This document shows, piece after piece, positions 33,196 through 39,727 of a stretch of 39,727 bases of DNA; within the stretch, counting starts at the first letter, position 1; the number at the start of each line of letters is the position of its first letter. The position numbers were made by a program, and so were the translations under genes. Under the pieces are notes generated by a model. The model was not told where the DNA came from and made no database searches. It was given only the letters and a program-made list of their open reading frames with translations. The stretch covers positions 1 through 39,727 of the forward strand of contig JALFSR010000025.1 in assembly GCA_022778745.1 (NCBI GenBank). Reading direction: 5' to 3'. The DNA comes from Clostridiales bacterium. GTDB lineage: Bacteria > Bacillota > Clostridia > Lachnospirales > Lachnospiraceae.

Positions 33196-33945
33196 ATGGG
33201 AATGCTTCAGAGATTTAAAGATATTATGTCTGCAAATATTAATGCATTATTGGATAAGGCAGAAGATCCAGAAAAGATGATCGAACAATATATGAGAAAT
33301 CTTCAGGATGATTTAGGAAAAGTAAAAGCAGAGACTGCTGCCGTTATGGCAGAAGAGACTCGTGCAAAGCGTGAATTGGACGAATGTACGCAGGAGATCG
33401 CAAAATTACAAAAGTATGCAGAGAAAGCAGTTATGGCTGGAAACGATAATGATGCACGTCTGTTTCTTGAAAAGAAAAAGAGTGTTGTGTCTAAGCAGAC
33501 TGCACTGCAGCAGGCATATGAGTCAGCCGCAGCGAATGCGAATAAGATGCGTCAGATGCATGATAAGATTGTGAAAGATATGGAAAATCTCACACAGAGA
33601 AAAGCTGCGATTAAAGCAAAGGTAGCAGCCGCAAAAGCACAGGAACGAGTAAACAAAATCGGTGGGTCTTTAAAGGGTGTATCAAACAGCATGTCCGCAT
33701 TTGACCGAATGGAAGAGAAGGCAAATCGTATGCTTGATGAAGCAAATGCAATGGCAGAATTAAATACTGGTTCGCAAGAAGAGTCAATTGATGATTTAAT
33801 GAGAAAGTATGACAGCGGAAGTGATTCTGGTGTAGATGATGAATTAGCTGCATTAAAGGCAAAGATGAATCAGCAAACTGCTTCAGAAAGTATCTCGGCA
33901 GTTGACAGTGAATTGGAAGCGTTAAAAGCAAAGATGAATATGTAA
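33196..33945 (+). CDS. pspA: PspA/IM30 (ESCRT-III-like) membrane-stress protein
   Basis: 249 residues with TTAGGAGG upstream. The N-terminus MGMLQRFKDIMSANINALLD is the amphipathic membrane-binding helix of the family. DPEKMIEQYMRNLQDDL and long coiled-coil helices follow to about residue 170, then a flexible acidic tail. The tail contains two copies of a short unit (DDELAALKAKMN and DSELEALKAKMN), seen in clostridial members. The protein assembles on damaged membranes and helps keep them sealed. It is followed by an SPFH/zinc-ribbon protein, as in the Bacillus ydjFGHI cluster, without the intervening ydjG/ydjH genes. Confidence 0.93.
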   Translation: MGMLQRFKDIMSANINALLDKAEDPEKMIEQYMRNLQDDLGKVKAETAAVMAEETRAKRELDECTQEIAKLQKYAEKAVMAGNDNDARLFLEKKKSVVSKQTALQQAYESAAANANKMRQMHDKIVKDMENLTQRKAAIKAKVAAAKAQERVNKIGGSLKGVSNSMSAFDRMEEKANRMLDEANAMAELNTGSQEESIDDLMRKYDSGSDSGVDDELAALKAKMNQQTASESISAVDSELEALKAKMNM

Positions 33946-33962
33946 GAAGAAAGAGAGCTTAG

Positions 33963-34008
33963 AAAGAAAAGCGGCTTTTCCGCTATGTCGGAATTGCGGC
34001 TTTTCTTT
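33963..34008 (+). terminator. Partial terminator between pspA and the SPFH gene
   Basis: AAAGAAAAGC (33963-33972) pairs with GCTTTTCTTT (33999-34008), with further possible pairing (GCGG / CCGC) inside. The right arm is itself T-rich. Likely reduces read-through so that pspA is made in excess. Confidence 0.6.
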
Positions 34009-34043
34009 CGTAAATGTTTGTTTGTAATAGAGGAGGATAATGA

Positions 34044-34997
34044 ATGGGATTTTTTGGAAATCAATTTTCGGATGTAATTGAATGGAATGAGACGAGAGAT
34101 GATGTTATTTTCTGGAAATGGAATAATAATGAGATAAAAAAAGGAAGTCGTCTAATTATTCGTCAAGGTCAGGACGCTATTTTTATGTACAATGGAAGAG
34201 TGGAGGGAATTTTTAAAGATGCTGGAAGCTTTGATATTGCGTCGGATATCATACCATTTTTATCAACATTAAAAGGATTTAAGTTTGGATTTAACAGTGG
34301 AATTCGTGCAGAAGTATTATTTATTAATACAAAAGAATTTACAGTGCGCTGGGGTACAAAAAATGCGATTAATCTTCCAGCCCCAGGACTTCCAGGAGGA
34401 ATCCCGATCCGTGCATTTGGAACATTTAATTTCCGCGTTTCGGATTATGATTGTTTTATTGAAAAAATTGCAGGTATTAAGAAACAATATATAGTAGATG
34501 ATGTCAAAGAGCGTGTAATGGCAATTGCCGATCAGCTTTTGATGAAGTGGATTGTGCGAGAAGGAAAAGATATGTTCAATATCCAGGCAAATGCATATGA
34601 TATTGGAAAGGGTGTCGCAGAAGATCTTGATATGGAGATGATGAAGATTGGTATTACGATTACAGGCTTTACAATTCAGAGTGTGTCCTATCCAGATGAA
34701 GTGACACGAATGCAGCAAAAGGCTGCCTCTCAGTCAATGGTTGGTGACATGAATCGTTATACGCAGATGGCGATGGCAGATTCTATGGCAAATAATACGG
34801 GAGGCAATCATATGGCATCGAATATGGCTGGAATGCAGATGGGTATGATGATGGGACAGCAGATGGCAAATCAAATGGCAAATGCGATGGGAATGCAGAC
34901 AAATACATCTGCTGCACCGAAGTTCTGTCCAAATTGCGGAACGCCGACAAACGGTGCAAGATTTTGCAGTAATTGCGGACAAAAGTTAATTAATTAA
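34044..34997 (+). CDS. SPFH-domain protein with C-terminal zinc ribbon (YdjI-like)
   Basis: 317 residues, with AGAGGAGG upstream. The SPFH core spans about residues 20-225 (WKWNNNEIKKGSRLIIRQGQ ... VDDVKERVMAIADQLL). A Met/Ala/Asn/Gln-rich low-complexity linker (MQMGMMMGQQMANQMANAMG) follows. The end is a zinc ribbon with two CxxC pairs, CPNCG and CSNCG. In Bacillus, YdjI recruits PspA to the membrane. The adjacent pspA gene supports the same partnership here. Annotated elsewhere as 'virion core protein' by distant similarity; that label is misleading. Confidence 0.9.
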   Translation: MGFFGNQFSDVIEWNETRDDVIFWKWNNNEIKKGSRLIIRQGQDAIFMYNGRVEGIFKDAGSFDIASDIIPFLSTLKGFKFGFNSGIRAEVLFINTKEFTVRWGTKNAINLPAPGLPGGIPIRAFGTFNFRVSDYDCFIEKIAGIKKQYIVDDVKERVMAIADQLLMKWIVREGKDMFNIQANAYDIGKGVAEDLDMEMMKIGITITGFTIQSVSYPDEVTRMQQKAASQSMVGDMNRYTQMAMADSMANNTGGNHMASNMAGMQMGMMMGQQMANQMANAMGMQTNTSAAPKFCPNCGTPTNGARFCSNCGQKLIN

Positions 34998-35007
34998 AGG
35001 GGTAATT

Positions 35008-37275
35008 ATGAATCATTATGAATCGTTAAATGACAGACAGCAAGAAGCAGTATTTCACACAGAAGGACCACTGCTCGTTTTGGCAGGAGCAGGTTCTGGA
35101 AAGACGAGAGTGCTGACACATCGTATCGCATATTTAATAGAAGAAAAAGAAGTAAATCCATGGAATATTATGGCGATTACGTTTACAAATAAAGCAGCAG
35201 AAGAGATGAGAAATCGTGTTGATCGTCTTGTTGGATTTGGTTCAGAAAGTATATGGGTAGCGACATTTCATTCAAGCTGCGCACGTATTTTAAGACGTTA
35301 TATTGATTTGATAGGATTTGACAATAATTTTTCGATTTATGATACGGATGATCAAAAGGCAGTAATACGTCAGGTAATAAAGAAATTAAACTTAGATCCA
35401 AAGATGTATAAAGAAAGGATGCTATTATCTGCTATTTCAACTGCAAAAAATGAATATATTTTGCCAGAAGAAATGGAAAAAGCTGCTGCCGATATTCGAG
35501 AAAGAAAAGTGGCAGAGGCTTACAGAGAATATCAAAAGCAATTAAAAGAAAGTAATGCATTAGATTTTGATGATTTGCTTGTAAAGACCGTAGAATTATT
35601 CCAAAGTCAGCCACAAGTTTTGGAAAATTATCAAAATCGTTTCCGCTATATTATGGTAGACGAATATCAGGACACAAATGCTGTACAGTTTGAATTTATT
35701 CGGCTGCTTGCTGGCAAATATCAAAATCTTTGTGTTGTCGGAGATGATGACCAGTCTATTTATAAATTCCGAGGTGCTGATATTGCGAATATTTTAGGAT
35801 TTGAAGAGGCATTTCCAGGTGCATATGTCGTAAAATTAGAGCAAAATTATCGTTCTACGACGAGTATATTAGACGTAGCGAACGAAGTGATTCGGCATAA
35901 TCGGGGAAGAAAAGAAAAATATTTGTGGACTGAAAAAGGGCAGGGAGAAGCAGTAAAATTCCGCCTGTTTGACAATGGATATGACGAAGCAGATGCAATT
36001 GTACGTACTGTTCAAAATGCAGTAGAGCAAAATGAGGCAGAATACAGTGATTACGCCGTATTATACCGAACGAATGCACAGTCTCGTATGTTTGAAGAAA
36101 AATGTGTTGCTTATAATGTTCCGTATCGTTTGATTGGTGGTGTAAATTTCTATCAGAGACAGGAAATTAAAGATGTTCTGGCATATTTAAAGACGATTGA
36201 TAATGGAAAGGATGATGTTGCTGCAAGGCGTATTATTAATGTTCCAAAACGAGGAATTGGTCAGACGAGTATTGACCGCATACAGGCATTTGCAGATAAC
36301 CATGAGATCAGCTTCTTCCAGGCAGTTATGGCAGCCGATCAGATTCCATCGATTGGAAAGGCCGCAGGAAAGATTCGAGCATTTGCAAATCAAATCGAAG
36401 CATTTCGAGAACTGCAAAAAACAGTTGGAATTTCTGAATTAATTGAAAACATCTTAGAGACGACAGGTTATTTAGAAGAACTTGATAATCTGGAAGAAGA
36501 AAAAGCAATTCAAAAAAAGGAAAACTTAGATGAATTATTAAACAAAGCGATTGATTTTGAACAAAAAAAGGAAGAATTTTCACTTGGACAGTTTTTAGAA
36601 GAAGTCGCACTTGTCGCAGATATTGATAACTTAGACTCTACATCAAATCGCATTGTACTTATGACATTGCATTCCGCAAAAGGACTAGAATTTCCTCGTG
36701 TATTTCTTACTGGTATGGAAGAAGGGTTATTTCCAAGTTATATGTCAATGAATTCAGGCGATCCAAATGATGTAGAAGAAGAACGACGTCTTTGCTATGT
36801 CGGCATTACAAGAGCGATGGATTATTTAACATTAACATCTGCGAAGATGCGAATGGTACATGGCAATGTACAATATAACCGTGTATCAAGATTTGTGGAA
36901 GAAATACCAGATGAGTTATTAAATCAGACAGGAAATCGCTCGAAACGAACGATGGCATATAAAGCAGAAGGAAGCCATACAGAATTTTCCGCTTTCCGAA
37001 GTGGATTTGGCGGTACAAAAAACACAGTGTTTGATCTGCCAAAAGCATCTGCGGCATATAGCACAAATAGAATTATGACAGGAAAAGAATTTATCGCTGC
37101 ACACTTTGATGGATTGGGTTATGCGATAGGAGATAAAGTGAGTCATATTAAGTTTGGCATCGGACTTGTCACAGAGATTACAAAAGGAAAACGAGATTAT
37201 GAAGTTACTGTTCAGTTTGATAAAGTCGGTGTAAAACGAATGTTTGCAAGTTTTGCAAAATTAAAAAAGTGCTGA
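35008..37275 (+). CDS. pcrA: ATP-dependent DNA helicase PcrA/UvrD
   Basis: 755 residues. Superfamily 1 motifs in order: LAGAGSGKT (motif I, residues 25-33), TFTNKAAEEM (Ia), VDEYQDTN (II, near 217), GDDDQSIYKFRGA (III), QNYRST (IV), HSAKGLEF and the VGITRA motif VI. The C-terminal ~60 residues (IGDKVSHIKFGIG ... VKRMFASFAKL) are the Tudor-like RNA-polymerase-binding module of PcrA. It works in repair, removal of RecA filaments and resolving transcription-replication conflicts. The gene lies 10 bases after the SPFH gene, so read-through from pspA is possible. Confidence 0.96.
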   Translation: MNHYESLNDRQQEAVFHTEGPLLVLAGAGSGKTRVLTHRIAYLIEEKEVNPWNIMAITFTNKAAEEMRNRVDRLVGFGSESIWVATFHSSCARILRRYIDLIGFDNNFSIYDTDDQKAVIRQVIKKLNLDPKMYKERMLLSAISTAKNEYILPEEMEKAAADIRERKVAEAYREYQKQLKESNALDFDDLLVKTVELFQSQPQVLENYQNRFRYIMVDEYQDTNAVQFEFIRLLAGKYQNLCVVGDDDQSIYKFRGADIANILGFEEAFPGAYVVKLEQNYRSTTSILDVANEVIRHNRGRKEKYLWTEKGQGEAVKFRLFDNGYDEADAIVRTVQNAVEQNEAEYSDYAVLYRTNAQSRMFEEKCVAYNVPYRLIGGVNFYQRQEIKDVLAYLKTIDNGKDDVAARRIINVPKRGIGQTSIDRIQAFADNHEISFFQAVMAADQIPSIGKAAGKIRAFANQIEAFRELQKTVGISELIENILETTGYLEELDNLEEEKAIQKKENLDELLNKAIDFEQKKEEFSLGQFLEEVALVADIDNLDSTSNRIVLMTLHSAKGLEFPRVFLTGMEEGLFPSYMSMNSGDPNDVEEERRLCYVGITRAMDYLTLTSAKMRMVHGNVQYNRVSRFVEEIPDELLNQTGNRSKRTMAYKAEGSHTEFSAFRSGFGGTKNTVFDLPKASAAYSTNRIMTGKEFIAAHFDGLGYAIGDKVSHIKFGIGLVTEITKGKRDYEVTVQFDKVGVKRMFASFAKLKKC

Positions 37276-37299
37276 TAATTATGCAAGTATAGTTGATTT

Positions 37300-37328
37300 T
37301 TGACAAAATTTTATAAAAAATATATAGT
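37300..37328 (+). promoter_or_regulatory. Sigma-A promoter for the acidic membrane protein gene
   Basis: Consensus -35 TTGACA (37300-37305), 17-base spacer, -10 TATAGT (37323-37328). A TATAAT at about 37348 could be an alternative -10 without a good -35. Confidence 0.65.
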
Positions 37329-37405
37329 AATATTGAAAAAAAGATGGTATAATAGAAAATAGATACCCGAAAAGGGGCAGTAAATAGAAAGGACGTGTAT
37401 GCACT

Positions 37406-37759
37406 ATGACTAAGGTAGAAGAGTTTATTCATGCAAACAGAATAGCAGAACTTCTGAATAAAAAAGAAGAGGAAGATAAGAAAAACAAAATCTTATGCGT
37501 TGCAGGAATTGTGGCAGCTGTAGTAGCAATTATCGCAGCCGTATATGCAATCCATCGCTTTTTAAAGCCAGATTACTTAGAAGATTTTGAAGATGATCTA
37601 GATGAAGATGATTTTGATGATGAATTCTTTGATGATGAAGATGATTTTGAAGAAGATGAAGAAGATGAAGAAGACGAAGAAGAAGTAAAAGAAGAGCCGG
37701 AAGTGGAAGCAGAGAATAAACAAGAAACTGCAGAAGAAGCCGTAAAAGAAGAAAACTAA
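37406..37759 (+). CDS. Small single-pass membrane protein with very acidic tail
   Basis: 117 residues, AAAGGA 12 bases upstream. A short Lys/Glu-rich head (ELLNKKEEEDKKNK) precedes one membrane helix (ILCVAGIVAAVVAIIAAVYA, about 29-48) and then HRFLKPDYLEDFEDDL. From residue ~58 the tail is almost only Asp and Glu with Phe at intervals. The PDYLEDFEDD junction recurs in small proteins of Lachnospiraceae, but I know no function. The acidic tail could bind cations or basic partners. Confidence 0.8.
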   Translation: MTKVEEFIHANRIAELLNKKEEEDKKNKILCVAGIVAAVVAIIAAVYAIHRFLKPDYLEDFEDDLDEDDFDDEFFDDEDDFEEDEEDEEDEEEVKEEPEVEAENKQETAEEAVKEEN

Positions 37760-37790
37760 AAAACTAAAGGCAAAGAACAAATAAAAATCG

Positions 37791-38045
37791 ATCCAATCAG
37801 AACGCAAAAGGCACTGTCAGCAGTGCCTTTTGAGAAAAATGGACGTTGATGGATATTTTAAAAATTTTTATCGTTATATTGATCGGATTGGTCCAGATGA
37901 AAAAGCAAGTGATTTTCTCTATAAAGAACGCTTGGAAATCGGTAAGAGTTGTGAACGTCTGTTAAATGGAATGTGCAAAGCTTGTGGTTGTTTTGTAGAG
38001 CTGCGAGCAGTAATAGAACATAATGTATGCCCTTATGATCTTTGA
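37791..38045 (+). CDS. Small zinc-ribbon-like protein resembling DUF6171, start codon unclear
   Basis: The frame is open from after a TAA at 37782-37784 to the stop TGA 38043-38045. From ATG 37839 it gives 68 residues with YFKNFYRYIDRIGP, CERLLNGMCKACGCFVELRA and a final CPYDL, which matches my memory of the DUF6171 family. That family normally begins with a CxxCLLR motif. Here the in-frame codons just before ATG 37839 do read CQQCLLRK. So the natural start lies further left, yet no ATG, GTG or TTG is available before the TAA (only TTG 37830, after the motif). Either an ATC start at 37791 is used, or the gene has lost its start. The CQQC codons coincide with a terminator hairpin. The start coordinate given is the ATC and is tentative. 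Confidence 0.55.
   Translation: MQSERKRHCQQCLLRKMDVDGYFKNFYRYIDRIGPDEKASDFLYKERLEIGKSCERLLNGMCKACGCFVELRAVIEHNVCPYDL
37806..37831 (+). terminator. Terminator after the acidic membrane protein gene, overlapping the next coding frame
   Basis: AAAAGGCACTG (37806-37816) pairs perfectly with CAGTGCCTTTT (37821-37831) around TCAG. The T-run is only four bases. The same DNA encodes the CxxC motif of the following frame. Confidence 0.65.
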
Positions 38046-38069
38046 TAAAAGAGATCATAGGGGTTTTTC
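38030..38069 (+). terminator. Terminator of the DUF6171-like gene
   Basis: CCCTTATGATCTT pairs with AAGAGATCATAGGGG with a small bulge, followed by TTTTTCTT. Confidence 0.7.
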
Positions 38070-38188
38070 TTGTAATAATAGATGATATAAGCATATATGG
38101 TACACGAAGTGGAAAAAGTTTTGTTTCGGATAAGGATGGACAGTAATATAGGATTATGTTAATATGAGTATTAGTGAAATCTAGGGAA

Positions 38189-38219
38189 GCAGTGAAGTGT
38201 ATTTTGAATGTCCGTTTTA
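38189..38219. repeat. Copy of the dispersed repeat
   Basis: GCAGTGAAGTGTATTTTGAA followed by TGTCCGTTTTA, aligning with the copy at 7298. The rest of 38070-38322 shows no gene and no clear promoter. Confidence 0.45.
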
Positions 38220-38322
38220 TCATCTGTTTTTCTAATTTATCAAAATAGAATAATAATTTACAGGGGCTTCTGTTTACGGTCTAAAGATCATTTTTGCCCA
38301 CAATAACGAAAGGATTTAATTT

Positions 38323-39727
38323 ATGAAAAAAGGACAAGTTTATGAAGGAATTGTAGGGAATATTCAATTTCCAAATAAGGCACAGGTGACAGTAGAAGGA
38401 GAAGAAAATATTGCTATTGTAAAAAATGCAATTACTGGACAAAAAGTCCGTTTTTCTGTTAATAAAGTAAGAAAAGGAAACTGTGAAGGTCGATTATTAG
38501 AAGTGTTAGAAGCATCTCCATTGGAGACAAAAGAAGATGTTTGTCAGCATTATGGAGTGTGCGGGGGATGTCTGTATGAAAGTCTTCCATATGAAGTACA
38601 ATTAAAGATCAAGGAAACACAAGTTACACAATTATTGCATTCCGTTGTACCAGATTTGAAGTTGGAAGGAATAGAAGGCAGCCCAGTTTCTACCGGATAC
38701 CGCAACAAAATGGAATTTTCATTTGGAGATGAAAGAAAAGATGGTCCACTTGCACTTGGAATGCATAAAAGAGGAAGCTTTTATGATATTGTAACAGTAA
38801 ATGACTGCCGAATTGCAGATGCCGATTTTCGAGCAATTTTAAGTGAAACATTTAAATATTTTCAGCAAGCAAATACTCCATTTTATCATAAAATGCGCCA
38901 TGAAGGAGTATTGCGCCATCTCCTTGTAAGAAAAACTGCAAAGACAAAAGAAATTATGGTTGCCCTTGTAACGACGACAGAACAGACATTGGACCTGACA
39001 GAGTGGAAACAACGATTGCTGGAACTTTCATTAGAAGGAAACATCACTGGTATTTTGCATATTTTAAATGACAGTTTAGCCGATGTCGTACAAAGCGATG
39101 AAACTATTTTATTATACGGACGAGATTATATAGAAGAAGAATTGTTAGGACTCCGCTTTCAGATCACACCATTTTCTTTCTTCCAGACAAACTCTCTCGG
39201 AGCAGAGGTGTTGTATCAGACCGTGCGGGACTATATTGGAGAAACAAATGAACGAGTTGTGTTTGATTTGTACAGCGGAACAGGAACAATTGCACAGGTA
39301 CTCGCTCCCGTGGCAAAAAAAGTAGTTGGAGTCGAAATTGTAGAAGAAGCAGTTGAAGCTGCAAAAATGAATGCCGCAAAAAATGGATTGGATAATTGTT
39401 ATTTCTTAGCAGGAGATGTATTAAAAGTAATTGACCAAATAGAAGAAAAACCAGACCTCATAGTATTAGATCCACCAAGAGATGGAATCCATCCAAAAGC
39501 ATTAGATAAAATTATTCAATATGGCGTAGAACGAATCGTTTATGTCAGCTGCAAACCAACAAGCTTAGTGAGAGATCTGCAAATATTACAGCAGAGAGAG
39601 TATGAAGTGATAAAGGCAAAAGCAGTAGACATGTTCCCCGGGACAGCAAATATTGAGACGGTAGTACTGCTTTCCCACAAAAAGCCAGATGGACATATCA
39701 ACGTAAAAGTCGAGTTTGGCGAGGGTG
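38323..39727 (+). CDS. rlmD: 23S rRNA (uracil-5-)-methyltransferase RlmD-type, truncated by the window edge
   Basis: 468 codons are visible from ATG 38323 (AAAGGA eight bases upstream); the frame is still open at the right end. It begins with a TRAM-like segment (KKGQVYEGIVGNIQF). The [4Fe-4S] ligands are C74-x5-C80-x2-C83 (CQHYGVCGGC) and C162 (NDCRIAD). SAM-binding FDLYSGTGTIAQ, the PPRDG motif and the catalytic YVSCKPTSL with Cys410 follow. The enzyme makes 5-methyluridine in 23S rRNA or tRNA (RlmD/RlmCD/TrmFO-like assignment not separable here). The residues after VVLLSHKKPD continue HINVKVEFGEG, which in Lachnospiraceae opens an extra C-terminal domain; that part lies beyond the window. 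Confidence 0.93.
   Translation, partial: MKKGQVYEGIVGNIQFPNKAQVTVEGEENIAIVKNAITGQKVRFSVNKVRKGNCEGRLLEVLEASPLETKEDVCQHYGVCGGCLYESLPYEVQLKIKETQVTQLLHSVVPDLKLEGIEGSPVSTGYRNKMEFSFGDERKDGPLALGMHKRGSFYDIVTVNDCRIADADFRAILSETFKYFQQANTPFYHKMRHEGVLRHLLVRKTAKTKEIMVALVTTTEQTLDLTEWKQRLLELSLEGNITGILHILNDSLADVVQSDETILLYGRDYIEEELLGLRFQITPFSFFQTNSLGAEVLYQTVRDYIGETNERVVFDLYSGTGTIAQVLAPVAKKVVGVEIVEEAVEAAKMNAAKNGLDNCYFLAGDVLKVIDQIEEKPDLIVLDPPRDGIHPKALDKIIQYGVERIVYVSCKPTSLVRDLQILQQREYEVIKAKAVDMFPGTANIETVVLLSHKKPDGHINVKVEFGEG

Overview
The window looks like a chromosomal segment of a low-GC, anaerobic gut-type Firmicute, most likely a Lachnospiraceae member. This rests on the AT-rich composition, strong AGGAGG ribosome sites, single-chain glycyl-tRNA synthetase, clostridial-style proteins (DUF1836, YerC/TrpR-like, the likely DUF6171 family, RlmD with the start of a C-terminal extension) and several CxxC/CNAY-type lipoproteins. 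I cannot name a species. No rRNA, tRNA, CRISPR array or prophage is visible.

Positions 1-11,100 form an accessory block that is more AT-rich than the rest. An IS3-family element enters from the left edge and cuts off the 5' end of a TPR/HTH regulator. Facing the regulator on the minus strand is a tiny gene for a secreted peptide, too short for ordinary gene calling. A one-base frameshift separates it from a longer, more natural C-terminus. Upstream of the peptide lies a divergent promoter pair, with a near-perfect inverted repeat placing one half-site on each -35 box. The leftward promoter reads the peptide. The rightward promoter reads a small beta-rich protein, a lipoprotein, an ABC ATPase and a large permease. 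The whole operator/promoter cassette is duplicated at 7383-7490, ahead of a second operon (lipoprotein, two permeases, ABC ATPase). That ATPase carries a Glu in place of the Q-loop Gln (IIIENPGF), the 'E-loop' known from LanF/BcrA-type self-immunity transporters. I read the block as a partly decayed peptide-signalling circuit of the RRNPP style that controlled a secreted small protein and immunity-like transporters. The circuit itself is inference; the sequence elements are directly visible.

From 11,100 onward the window is mostly core genome: a lipoprotein, glyQS, a BaiA/FabG-like SDR, a heterodimeric multidrug ABC exporter, argH, a CsbB/YfhO-type glycosyltransferase pair, a membrane-anchored amidase, ackA, lepA-hemW, an orphan-looking dam with a PHP phosphatase, a TrpR-like regulator convergent with a DUF1836 regulator, a PspA/SPFH membrane-stress pair, pcrA, an acidic membrane protein, a likely DUF6171 zinc protein without a normal start, and an rlmD-type rRNA methyltransferase running off the right end. 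Many genes have clear sigma-A promoters with exact 17-bp spacers and factor-independent terminators. A degenerate small palindromic repeat (core AAGCGGA...TCCGCTTT) recurs in at least six intergenic gaps.
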